Origin: Millisia brevis NBRC 105863
Lineage (GTDB): Bacteria > Actinomycetota > Actinomycetes > Mycobacteriales > Mycobacteriaceae
Direction: 5' to 3'
NCBI RefSeq assembly: GCF_001552615.1
Contig: NZ_BCRN01000013.1
Coordinates: 122,772-186,771 of the forward strand
DNA length: 64,000 nucleotides
The position numbers were made by a program, and so were the translations under genes. This document shows positions 17,849 to 26,668 of this stretch, piece by piece. The notes under the pieces were generated by a model. It saw only the letters and a list, made by a program, of their open reading frames with translations. It did not search any database and was not told where the DNA came from. Within the stretch, counting starts at the first letter, position 1. Each line of letters begins with the position of its first letter.

Positions 17849-19582
17849 GTGACCGTGTCCACGGAAGGCGGGGCAGCCGTCGTGAGGGTGTCACCGACAC
17901 AGCGTGTCGAGGCCGCCTATCGGCGCATCGCCGAGGTCGACCGCCCGGAGGTGTGGATCACCCTGCGGTCGAAGGACGAGGTCCTGGCCGACGCAGAGGA
18001 GGTCGAGCGCCGACTGGCGGACGGCGAGAGTCTGCCGCTGGCCGGGCGGCTGGTCGCGGTCAAGGACAACGTCGATGTCGCCGGCCTGCCGACCACCTCC
18101 GCCTGCCCCGAGTACTCCTACCTGCCGGACGTCACCGCCGTGGCGGTCGAGCGGCTCACCGACGCGGGCGCGGTCGTGATCGGCAAGACCAATCTCGATC
18201 AATTCGCCACCGGACTGGTCGGCACCCGCAGCCCCTACGGGGCGGTGCGCAATGCCCACCACCCCGAGCTGGTGTCCGGTGGATCGAGCTCCGGATCGGC
18301 GGTCGCCGTCGCCCTGGACCTCGTCGACATCGGGATCGGTACCGACACCGCCGGATCCGGCCGGGTGCCGGCGGCCCTGCACGGAATCGTGGGGATCAAG
18401 ACGACGTTGGGCATCATTCCGGTGCACGGCCTCGTCCCCGCCTGCGTCGACTATGACGCGCTGACGGTCTTCGCGCGTGACCTCGCCGAGGCCGTGGTGG
18501 CCACGGCGATCATGTCGGGGCCGGATCCGCGCGATCCGCGCGGCCGCGACTGGCCGAGCGACGTGCTGGTGTCCGCGCCCGACCGGCCGCGGATCGCGGT
18601 CCCGGTCGCCGAGAATCTGATCAACCTGTCCGATGACTATCGGGATGCCTTCGACCGGACCGTGCGCGCGGCCGCCGACGACGGGTTCGAGATCGCCGAG
18701 GTCGACATCTCCGAGTTGTTGGACGCCGCCCGGCTGCTCTACGACGGCGCGATCGTCGCCGAGCGGTACGCCGCGGTCGGTCCCTTCCTCGACGGCGCCC
18801 CGGCCGGCGCCGATCCGACCGTCTCGGCGATCATCCGCTCGGCCCACGACGTCGCCGGCTACAGCTTCGTCAACGATCTCGACACGTTGACCCGGATCCG
18901 GGCCGCGGCGCTCGAGCTGCTCGCGGGCTTCGACGGGCTGCTGCTGCCCACCACGACCGAGCACCCGTCCCTGGTCGCCGTCGCCGCCGAGCCGGTCGCG
19001 ATCAACCGGCGGATGGGCACGTTCACCAACTTCTGCAATCTGCTCGACCTCGCCGCGGTGGCGGTGCCGGGTGCCGACACCGCCGCGGGCCTGCCCTTCG
19101 GCGTCATGTTCGTCGTACCCGCGTTCGCCGATCAGGTCGCGGTGGACCTCGCCGGCCGCTTGGCGGGACAGTCGGCGCCGCCGCTGGTCGGCCGCGGCGT
19201 CGAACTGGCCGTCTTCGGCGCCCACCTCAAGGGGCAGCCGCTGCACGGGCAGTTGCAGGACCTCGGGGCCCGCTTCGTGGCGTCGATCGTCACCAGCGAC
19301 GCCTATCGGCTGACCGCGCTGAACACCACACCGCCCAAGCCGGGGCTGGTCCGTTCCGCACCGGGTGCCGGCCGTCCGATCGCCGGGGAGCTCTATCGGC
19401 TCTCGGAGGCCGGGCTGGGCCGCTTTCTCGCGGCGCTCCCGGCGCCGATGGCGCTGACCTCGGTGGAACTGGCCGACGGTCGGTGGGTGGTCGGGTTCAC
19501 CGCCACGCACGACGCGACCTCCGATGGCACCGACATCACCTCGTTCGGGGGCTGGCCGGCGTATCTGGCGTCGCTGGCCTGA
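17849..19582 (+). CDS. atzF: Allophanate hydrolase
   Basis: The enzyme splits allophanate to ammonia and CO2, the last step of urea-amidolyase, biuret and cyanurate routes. The N-terminal ~430 residues are an amidase-signature domain: Lys72 in RLVAVKDNVD, cis-Ser motif SGGSSSGSAVAVA, and nucleophile Ser170 in GTDTAGSGRVPA. The GKTNLDQFATGLVGTRSPYG stretch is characteristic of AtzF. A C-terminal domain (about 440-577) follows. GTG 17849 is chosen because GGAG lies 8 bases upstream; ATG 17834 would add five residues. No urea carboxylase gene is adjacent, which leaves the source of allophanate open. Confidence 0.92.
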   Translation: MTVSTEGGAAVVRVSPTQRVEAAYRRIAEVDRPEVWITLRSKDEVLADAEEVERRLADGESLPLAGRLVAVKDNVDVAGLPTTSACPEYSYLPDVTAVAVERLTDAGAVVIGKTNLDQFATGLVGTRSPYGAVRNAHHPELVSGGSSSGSAVAVALDLVDIGIGTDTAGSGRVPAALHGIVGIKTTLGIIPVHGLVPACVDYDALTVFARDLAEAVVATAIMSGPDPRDPRGRDWPSDVLVSAPDRPRIAVPVAENLINLSDDYRDAFDRTVRAAADDGFEIAEVDISELLDAARLLYDGAIVAERYAAVGPFLDGAPAGADPTVSAIIRSAHDVAGYSFVNDLDTLTRIRAAALELLAGFDGLLLPTTTEHPSLVAVAAEPVAINRRMGTFTNFCNLLDLAAVAVPGADTAAGLPFGVMFVVPAFADQVAVDLAGRLAGQSAPPLVGRGVELAVFGAHLKGQPLHGQLQDLGARFVASIVTSDAYRLTALNTTPPKPGLVRSAPGAGRPIAGELYRLSEAGLGRFLAALPAPMALTSVELADGRWVVGFTATHDATSDGTDITSFGGWPAYLASLA

Positions 19583-19711
19583 TCGGTCGTCCCGCCTGCC
19601 GGCGGTGCGCACCGACCGACGGCGAGGTGCGATCCCTTCGGGGGTGACCGGCCCTCCGCTATCGTGCTTCATCGGCGAGCCACCGGCGCCGCCGAGGGAT
19701 GGGGACGCACT

Positions 19712-21523
19712 GTGGGGGAGCGGAACACCACCGCCGACGTGTCGGTGGCGGGGTCGGCGGTCGACCGCGCGCTGACCACCGCCGACCGCATCCTGCGCAG
19801 CTACGGGCGCATCGCCACCGCCGATCTGGCCGCCCAGAAGGCCGCCGCGACCGACCGGCCCCGCACCGTGGTGGTGGTCGGTGAGCTCAACCGCGGCAAG
19901 AGCTCCCTGGTCAACGCGCTGATCGGCGGGCCATATGCGCCGGTCGATGTCGACGTGACCACCTCCGCGACGGTCGCCTTCGTGCCGGCGAGCGAACGGC
20001 GGCCGGTCGGCTCGGCGGAACTGGTGTTCCCCGGACACACCGCGACGATCGATGCCACAGACCTGGCGGACTGGGTGACCGTCGACGGTCGGCACGTCGC
20101 CGATGCCGGTGGCGAGGCGCTACCGACCCGGGCGATCGTCCCGGTCGACTCGCCGCATCTGCGGGACATGATCGTCGTCGATACCCCCGGCGCCGGCGGC
20201 CTCGACGCCACCCGCGCCCGGCTGTCGGCGCTCGCCGCCCAGACCGCGACCGTGCTGGTGGTGGCCACCGACGCGGCCGGCCCGCTGACCGCCCCCGAGA
20301 TGGCCTTCGTACGGGATGCGGTGGCCACCGTCGAGAAGGTGATCGTGGTGGTCACCAAGACCGACAAGAACCTGCGGCGCCGACGTGCCGTCGCCGAGGA
20401 GAACGAGCGGCTGCTGCGCGAACATCTGCACCGCGAGGTCCCGGTGATCGGGGTGTCGAGCGTGCGGTCGCTCGCCGCGGCCGGCAGCGATCGGACCGAA
20501 CGTGTCGACCTCGCCGCGGGTATCACCGGCTTGCGTCGATTGATCGCCGCGGCGGCGGCCGGCCCGAACGACCGGCCCGCCGCCGACGCGATGCGCACCG
20601 CGCTCGAGGGGCTGCGCGCCGTGGCGACCACCATCGACGGGGACCTCATCGCCACCCGCGACGGCGTCGACGCTCTGCCGGAACTGACCGCCCAGCGCGA
20701 TCGGCTGACCGCCCTCAAACAGCAGAGCGCCCAATGGGAACAGTGGCTCGGGCGCGACCTGACCCTGGCCCGCCGCCGCGCCCTCGACGACCTGGACCGG
20801 CGCTGCGAACGCATCTCCGGAACCTGGACCGATCGGATCAGCCGATCCGGAATCGACGTGCTGCGCAAGAACTCCCAGGTCTTCACCGCGGAGATCGAGG
20901 CCGAACTGCTCGCCGCGATGAGCGAGACGGTCGACGGCTTCATCGGCGAACTGCGCCGGGTCGCCGAACCGCTCTTCGACGACCCGAGCGCGTGGCCGGA
21001 TATCGAGGCGACGATCGTCGACGCGGTGCGCGGCGGCACGCTGGTCACCGGGGACGTCGCCCGCAAACGGCAGGACCTGCTGGACCCGAGCATCCTGACG
21101 ATGGGAATGATCGGCACCTCGATGCTCGGAGCCCTGATCGGCGTGGGCGCGATCGCCGGGGTCGTGTGGGTCGGGGTCAACCTCGGCTACAAAGCGATGC
21201 GCGCGGGGAAGTCCCACCTGTTGACCTGGCTGCGGGAGACCGTGGCGACCGCACGTACCGCCACCGGCCGGATGCTCGAGGCGGCCCTGGCCGTCGGACG
21301 ACCCGAGATCGTCGTGCGCTACCGCGACGACCTGCGGACCGGAATCGAGCAGGTGCAGCGGCAGATCACCGAGGCCGGTGAGGCCGCCCGACTCGACGCC
21401 GCCGACCGGGAGGCGACCATCGCCCGGTTGACCAAGAATCGACGCGTGGTCGACGCTTCCCGCGCCGAGCTCGAACGCTTGCTGGCGGACCCGCTCCGCG
21501 ATACGGCGACGGTGACCGCGTGA
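19712..21523 (+). CDS. Dynamin-like GTPase, IniA type
   Basis: The GTPase domain shows G1 GELNRGKSS (57-65), the G2 threonines in VTTSAT, G3 DTPG (157-160) and G4 TKTD (215-218). A helical region follows, then a hydrophobic segment at ~460-493 (ILTMGMIGTSMLGALIGVG) and a C-terminal helical stalk with heptad-like charge. This matches mycobacterial IniA (membrane-remodelling dynamin induced by cell-wall stress) in layout and length (603 residues). GTG 19712 is preferred because GGGGA precedes it; the frame is open to GTG 19664. A TATCGT hexamer near 19660 may be its -10. It overlaps the next gene by four bases. Confidence 0.82.
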   Translation: MGERNTTADVSVAGSAVDRALTTADRILRSYGRIATADLAAQKAAATDRPRTVVVVGELNRGKSSLVNALIGGPYAPVDVDVTTSATVAFVPASERRPVGSAELVFPGHTATIDATDLADWVTVDGRHVADAGGEALPTRAIVPVDSPHLRDMIVVDTPGAGGLDATRARLSALAAQTATVLVVATDAAGPLTAPEMAFVRDAVATVEKVIVVVTKTDKNLRRRRAVAEENERLLREHLHREVPVIGVSSVRSLAAAGSDRTERVDLAAGITGLRRLIAAAAAGPNDRPAADAMRTALEGLRAVATTIDGDLIATRDGVDALPELTAQRDRLTALKQQSAQWEQWLGRDLTLARRRALDDLDRRCERISGTWTDRISRSGIDVLRKNSQVFTAEIEAELLAAMSETVDGFIGELRRVAEPLFDDPSAWPDIEATIVDAVRGGTLVTGDVARKRQDLLDPSILTMGMIGTSMLGALIGVGAIAGVVWVGVNLGYKAMRAGKSHLLTWLRETVATARTATGRMLEAALAVGRPEIVVRYRDDLRTGIEQVQRQITEAGEAARLDAADREATIARLTKNRRVVDASRAELERLLADPLRDTATVTA

Positions 21524-22989
21524 CCGGCGGCGTGGCCGGGTCGCCGGCCCCCTTCGTACCGGCCGGGGCCGACCCCGCTGCGGAGACCGCCGCGATGTAC
21601 GCGACGCTCGACCACGCCCTGCACCGCTTGGCCGCGATCGGTCCCGACCTGATCGAGCACGCCAACCGGATCGGCGAGATCCTGTGGACCCCGCCGCGCA
21701 TCGTCGTCGTCGGTCGGCTCAAGGCGGGCAAGTCGACCCTGGTCAACGCGCTGATCGGCGTTCCGGTCGCCGAGACCGCGGCGCTCGAGGCCACCCACGT
21801 GGTCACCGTGTACCGCAACGGCGCCCCGTCGCGGGCGGAGCTGGTCGCCCTCGACGGCCGGCGCGAGACCGTTCCGATCGTCGTCGGCCGGACCGGTCCG
21901 ATCACGGTGTCCGACAACGATATCGCCTATATCGACCGCATTCTGCCGTCGGATGCGTTGAGCAGGTTGACCCTGATCGATACCCCCGGCCTCGCCACCC
22001 TGACCGAGAGCAACGAGCGGGCCACCCGCCGCGCGCTGATCGACGGCGTCGAACAGACCCGGGCGGCCGGTGTCGACGCCGACGCCGCCGTCTTCCTCTT
22101 CGACGGGGCGCCGCGCGCCGACGAGGTCGAGTTTCTGCGGGAACTGGGCTTCACCCCGCTCAATACCCTCGGCGTCCTGTCGCGGGCGGACGCCTTCGGC
22201 GCGGGCGCGCTCGGCGCCCGCGACCCGATCGATCACGCCCGGGCGCACGCCGACGTCCTGGCGACCCGGCTCGCCGGATACGTCGCCGCGGTCGTACCGG
22301 TCAGCGGACTGATCGCGCAGACCAGCCACACCGGCGGGTTCACCGAACGCGATGCCCGACTGCTGCATGCGCTGGCGGACCTCGACGCGATCGACCTGTT
22401 CGAGATCCTGGAGTCCGACGATCCGGCCCCGCTCTCGCCCGACGACCGCGACCGGCTGCTCGACCTGATCGGCGAATACGGGGTGCTGCACGGACGCGAC
22501 CGGGCGGGCGCCGGCGCCGCCGCGGTGACCGATTGGCTGGTCGATCGGTCCGGCATCGGGTACCTGCATCACCTGCTGAACACCGCGGTCCACCGCTACG
22601 CCGTCCTGCACCGGGCCGACCGGGTGCTGCGCGAGATCGAGGCGCTGGCGTACTCCCACCCGGCGCGCGACCGCATCCGCACGATCGCCGACGACAGCCG
22701 TCGCGACCCCGGCGGCCGAGCGATCCCGCTCTACCGCGGCCTGCGGGCGCTGTTGGCGGCCGACCCCGACTCGCCGCTGGTCGCCGACCTGAAGCGGATG
22801 CTGTTGGGCCGCAACGATGCCGAACGTCTCGGCCTACCCATCGATGCCGACGACGAGCGCATCAGCGCGGCGGCCACCGAACATCTCGTCCGCGCCCAGT
22901 CCCTGGCGCTGACCACCCGGACGGCCGCCGAGGACGCCGCGCTGACCGACCTGACCCGCACCCTGACCCTCCTGCGGAGCCGCCGATGA
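21520..22989 (+). CDS. Dynamin-like GTPase, IniC type
   Basis: The second GTPase has 489 residues, the size of mycobacterial IniC. It shows P-loop GRLKAGKST near 65-73, a G2-like threonine (EATHVVT), G3 DTPG near 153, and a degenerate G4 (LSRAD) near 218. No transmembrane stretch is evident, so it is probably a cytosolic partner of the membrane-anchored IniA-type protein. Bacterial dynamins often come as such tandem unequal pairs that co-assemble. GTG 21520 overlaps the upstream stop (GTGA), and the stop overlaps the next ATG (ATGA), so the three genes are translationally coupled. Confidence 0.8.
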   Translation: MTGGVAGSPAPFVPAGADPAAETAAMYATLDHALHRLAAIGPDLIEHANRIGEILWTPPRIVVVGRLKAGKSTLVNALIGVPVAETAALEATHVVTVYRNGAPSRAELVALDGRRETVPIVVGRTGPITVSDNDIAYIDRILPSDALSRLTLIDTPGLATLTESNERATRRALIDGVEQTRAAGVDADAAVFLFDGAPRADEVEFLRELGFTPLNTLGVLSRADAFGAGALGARDPIDHARAHADVLATRLAGYVAAVVPVSGLIAQTSHTGGFTERDARLLHALADLDAIDLFEILESDDPAPLSPDDRDRLLDLIGEYGVLHGRDRAGAGAAAVTDWLVDRSGIGYLHHLLNTAVHRYAVLHRADRVLREIEALAYSHPARDRIRTIADDSRRDPGGRAIPLYRGLRALLAADPDSPLVADLKRMLLGRNDAERLGLPIDADDERISAAATEHLVRAQSLALTTRTAAEDAALTDLTRTLTLLRSRR

Positions 22990-24680
22990 CCAGCCCGAAC
23001 CCGATGCGCGACTGGACCCTGTCGGTCGACTTCGGCACCTCCAACACCACGGCCGCGCACCGGACCGCCCGCGGTATCGAGGTGCTCCCGCTGACCCACC
23101 ACGGCAACTCGATGGTGTCCTCGATCTTCATCGAATCGCCGGACCGGATCGAGGTCGGCGCCGCCGCGATCGACCGGGCGGCCGTCGACCCGACGGGTTT
23201 GGTGATCGCGCCGAAGCGGCTGATCGGTCAGGGTATGGTCTACGCATCCGGTTATGATGTTCCGCTTGACCTTTCGATTGCGGCTCTGCTGATGGCGGTC
23301 ATCGAGCGCGGCCGGGCCGCGCATCGCGGTGAGCCGCCCGCCCGGCTGGTGGTGACCCACCCCGAGGGATGGTCACCCCGCGAGATCGGCGTGCTGCTCG
23401 CCGCCGCGGTCCGCGTCGGCTACGACCGCTCCCGGGTGGCGACAGTCTCCGAGCCGCGGGCCGCCGCGCACTTCTACGCCGACACCACGCCGGTGGGACC
23501 CGGCGAACGGATCGCGGTCTTCGACTTCGGCGGCGGCACCCTCGACGTCGCCGTGCTGGTGGCCGACGCCGACGGCGGCTTCCGGGTGATCGCCGCGCGC
23601 GGAGACAACGCGCTGGGCGGCAAGAACTTCGACGCCGCGATCCGACGCTGGGTCGACGCGACGCTCGCGGAGACGCATCCCGATCTGCTCGCCTTCCTGC
23701 GTTCGGGTGCGGCGCCGCACGCCGCGCTCGCCCTGGACGACTCGGTGCGGCGGGCCAAGGAGTTGCTGTCGGGATCGGCCGCCGCGACCGTCACGGTGCC
23801 CGATCCACGCGCGGACACCGTCGTCACCCTGAGCCTGACCCGCGACGAATTCGAAACGGCGATCGCCCCGGATGTCGAGCGCGCGGCAGCGCTGGCGGCC
23901 GCCTGCTTCGCCGACGCCGGCTCGCCCCCGGTGAGCGCGATCTACCTCACCGGCGGATCATCTCGTATTCCATTGGTGCACCGAATGATCGGCGCCATCG
24001 GACCGGTCGCGACCCTCGACGATCCCAAGACCGTGGTAGCCCGCGGGGCGCTGATCGCCGCGGCGACGGGAGACGCATCGGGCGGCGGATCCGAACCGGG
24101 AGAGGGGCGCTCCGCGGCCGCGTTCGACGGGCGCGTCGAGGCGCCACGGGGAGCGGCCCTCCGTACACCGGTCGGTCGCGGCCGCATCCTGCTCGGCGCC
24201 GGCGCCGCCGGTGCGATCGTCGTGGCCGCCGTCGTGATTGCCCTCCAGGTGCTCGGCGGCACCGACGATGCGGTGGTCGCCACGGCCGCGGACGACCCGG
24301 TTGCCGCCGCGACCGAGTCCGCGGCGCCGCTCGCAGCGAGTTTCCCCGACGACGCCGAGTCGGTCGAGGTCGCCACGACCCTCTACCTGGCCGTCCTGGG
24401 CACCGGCGACGAACAGATCATCGGACCGATGCGCTGTTCGACGTCGACCCGGGCCGCCGACGATCTGCCGCCGCGCTCCGGGCCGGCCGGCGAGCTCACG
24501 ATGACCCCGCGGGCGTTCCTGTCGACGACGATCGACGGGGACACCGCGACCAGTACGGTGCGCATCAGCGTCGCGGTCGACGGGGTGCTCAGCGCGGCGG
24601 ACGGCGATGGCAGCATCGTGACGGTCGACCTGAGCCGGGAGAACGGGGCATGGAAGATTTGCGGCACCCGGGAGGGGTGA
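22986..24680 (+). CDS. Membrane-anchored Hsp70-type ATPase (copy 1)
   Basis: An Hsp70/actin-fold nucleotide-binding domain fills residues ~10-350: phosphate-1 VDFGTSNTTAA, phosphate-2 VFDFGGGTLDVAV (~178-190) and adenosine motif IYLTGGSSRIP (~318-328). The beta-sandwich substrate-binding domain of DnaK is missing. Instead there is a linker, one transmembrane helix (~401-423) and an outside domain of ~140 residues. Its end (TVDLSRENGAWKIC) resembles the NTF2-like extracellular domains of actinobacteria, with two Cys that could pair. It starts inside the stop of the IniC-type gene, so it is tied to the dynamins. Function is unknown; the ATPase may pass a cytosolic signal or force across the membrane. 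Confidence 0.78.
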   Translation: MTSPNPMRDWTLSVDFGTSNTTAAHRTARGIEVLPLTHHGNSMVSSIFIESPDRIEVGAAAIDRAAVDPTGLVIAPKRLIGQGMVYASGYDVPLDLSIAALLMAVIERGRAAHRGEPPARLVVTHPEGWSPREIGVLLAAAVRVGYDRSRVATVSEPRAAAHFYADTTPVGPGERIAVFDFGGGTLDVAVLVADADGGFRVIAARGDNALGGKNFDAAIRRWVDATLAETHPDLLAFLRSGAAPHAALALDDSVRRAKELLSGSAAATVTVPDPRADTVVTLSLTRDEFETAIAPDVERAAALAAACFADAGSPPVSAIYLTGGSSRIPLVHRMIGAIGPVATLDDPKTVVARGALIAAATGDASGGGSEPGEGRSAAAFDGRVEAPRGAALRTPVGRGRILLGAGAAGAIVVAAVVIALQVLGGTDDAVVATAADDPVAAATESAAPLAASFPDDAESVEVATTLYLAVLGTGDEQIIGPMRCSTSTRAADDLPPRSGPAGELTMTPRAFLSTTIDGDTATSTVRISVAVDGVLSAADGDGSIVTVDLSRENGAWKICGTREG

Positions 24681-24756
24681 TCGTTCGAGTGGAAAGCCGC
24701 AGGGTGGGGACAGTTTCGGTGAACAGCGTGATCGACGACGAGGTCGGAGTGCGGAC

Positions 24757-26580
24757 ATGACCGATTGGGTACTCGGGATCGACTTCGGTACCTCGTTCAC
24801 GGCGGCGGCGCATACCGCGCCGGCGACCGGGAATGTCGAGGCCCTCGCCCTCAACCATGACGGCAATCTGATGGCGTCCGCGGTCCTGGTGCACTCTCCG
24901 GAACAGATCGACGTCGGCGACCTCGCCCTCAACCGGGCGTCGACCAATCCCGGCGCGTTCATCGCCTCGCCCAAGCGCAGCATCGGGCAGGGTTCGGTCT
25001 GGATCAACGGCTACGACCTCCCGATGTCGACGGTGGTCGCCGCCGTGCTGCGCGAGGTGACCGATCGGGCGATCGCCGCCCACGACGGTGTTGCACCCGC
25101 TCATCTCGTCCTGACCCATCCCGAGCGGTGGACATCCGCCGCTGTCGATGTGCTGGTCGACGCCGCCCGGCTGATCGGGTTCGCGCCGGACCGGATCGAG
25201 ACGATCTCCGAGCCGGAGGCGGCCGCGCGGTTCTACACCCGCACCCGCGCCGCAGCGCCCGGCAGCCGCATCGTGGTCTTCGACTTCGGCGGCGGCACGG
25301 TCGATGTCGCGGTCCTGGCGGGTGGCACGGAAGGTTTCACCGTGCTGGCCTCGGACGGTGAACCGGGCCTCGGCGGCAAGAGCCTCGACGCCTCGCTGCG
25401 GCGCTGGGTGGACGCCCGACTGCAGGAGAGCAACCCGGACCTGCTCGACTATCTGCGTCGCGACGCTCCTCCGCACGTCCTGCGCGACCTGGACGACTCG
25501 ATCCGCCGCGCCAAGGAATTGCTGTCGACCGCACAGTCGGCGACGATCGGCGTCGTCGGCGCCGGCATCCGCGAGAACCTCACGATCACCCGCCGGGAGT
25601 TCGAGGACGTCATCGCCGGTGATGTCGACCGAGCGGTCGAACTGACCCGGTACACCGTCCGGGCGGCCGCCGAGCGGGCCGGGCCGGACGCCGGGGTGAC
25701 CGAGATCTACCTGACCGGTGGGTCGTCCCAGATCCCGCTGGTCCAACACCGGTTGGCGCAGATCGCCCCGATCGCCACGCTCGACGATCCGAAGACCGTC
25801 GTCGTGCGCGGCGCGGTCCTGCAGCACCTCGCGACCGCCGAGTCGGCGGCGGCCGACGGTTCCGGTCCGTCCGCGGCCCGGCGGACGGGCGGTGGGTTGA
25901 TCGGGTTGTCGTCCGGCAGGTCGGAGGCCGGTGCGGGGAGGTCGGTCGGCGCCGCGCGCGGTCCGATCCGATGGTGGATGGTCTCGGCCTTCGCGATCGT
26001 CGCGCTGGTGGTGATCGGGTTCGGCGCGCGCGCCGCGCTCGGGTCCGATGGCGGCACGGTCACCGGTCGGGCGGCCCCGGCGACAACCAGCGCCGCCGCG
26101 GACGGTGAGGGGACCGATACCGCCGGCACCGCGACCGGGACGGCGGCGGCATCGACCGGCGCGGCCCCCGCCGACGGGGTTGCCGCCTCGTTTCCGTCCG
26201 GCCTGGTCGCGGCGACCTCCGATTGCCGTCCGGTCGGATCCACCGGCACCGGTGCGCCGCAGGTGCTCTGCACCATCCGGCCCGACAACCCGGCCACCGC
26301 CCACTTCGATACCCCGACGATGGCCGCCTACTACGCGTCCGTCGACGTACCGACCACCAGCGGGATGTTCCGCGGTTGGCAACAGCAGGGACCGTGGTTC
26401 GGGTACCGGTTCGTCGAAAACGCGGACGGGCGCTCCGGGGCGATCCTCTCCGCGGACGAGACCAGCCCCGGGATGGGCTACTACGCCAACGCGGACAGCG
26501 GACTGACCGTCTCGCTGCTCGGGGTCACCCCCGGCTCCGGAAACCTCACCGAGGTCTTCACCCAACTCGGGCTGATCTGA
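24757..26580 (+). CDS. Membrane-anchored Hsp70-type ATPase (copy 2)
   Basis: This is a paralogue of the upstream gene. It has an Hsp70-type ATPase core with LGIDFGTSFTAAA, VFDFGGGTVDVAV (~174-186) and IYLTGGSSQIP (~316-326), no DnaK substrate-binding domain, a transmembrane helix at ~406-427 and an external part of ~180 residues. The outside part starts with a Thr/Ala/Gly-rich linker and continues with a compact domain holding a Cys pair (TSDCRP, VLCTIRP) and Trp/Tyr/Gly-rich strands. It is unlike the external domain of copy 1, so the two share an engine but differ in what they hold outside. The gap of 76 bases to copy 1 carries no evident terminator. Confidence 0.78.
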   Translation: MTDWVLGIDFGTSFTAAAHTAPATGNVEALALNHDGNLMASAVLVHSPEQIDVGDLALNRASTNPGAFIASPKRSIGQGSVWINGYDLPMSTVVAAVLREVTDRAIAAHDGVAPAHLVLTHPERWTSAAVDVLVDAARLIGFAPDRIETISEPEAAARFYTRTRAAAPGSRIVVFDFGGGTVDVAVLAGGTEGFTVLASDGEPGLGGKSLDASLRRWVDARLQESNPDLLDYLRRDAPPHVLRDLDDSIRRAKELLSTAQSATIGVVGAGIRENLTITRREFEDVIAGDVDRAVELTRYTVRAAAERAGPDAGVTEIYLTGGSSQIPLVQHRLAQIAPIATLDDPKTVVVRGAVLQHLATAESAAADGSGPSAARRTGGGLIGLSSGRSEAGAGRSVGAARGPIRWWMVSAFAIVALVVIGFGARAALGSDGGTVTGRAAPATTSAAADGEGTDTAGTATGTAAASTGAAPADGVAASFPSGLVAATSDCRPVGSTGTGAPQVLCTIRPDNPATAHFDTPTMAAYYASVDVPTTSGMFRGWQQQGPWFGYRFVENADGRSGAILSADETSPGMGYYANADSGLTVSLLGVTPGSGNLTEVFTQLGLI

Positions 26581-26668
26581 CCGCTGACTCCACTGCCCGC
26601 ACCTGCGACCGAGCCACACCAGCCGTCGGCGGCGACGCCGAGCCGGCACGACCGAAAGCGAGATCACG

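Noticed and set aside
17891..20095. Very long open frame on the minus strand across the allophanate hydrolase gene (over 700 codons)
   Set aside because: It is the shadow of a high-GC coding strand: Arg/Gly/Asp-rich translation, no domain, and it covers two well-supported genes on the other strand. The same applies to long antisense frames at 30710-32791, 41558-42874 and 61633-63972.
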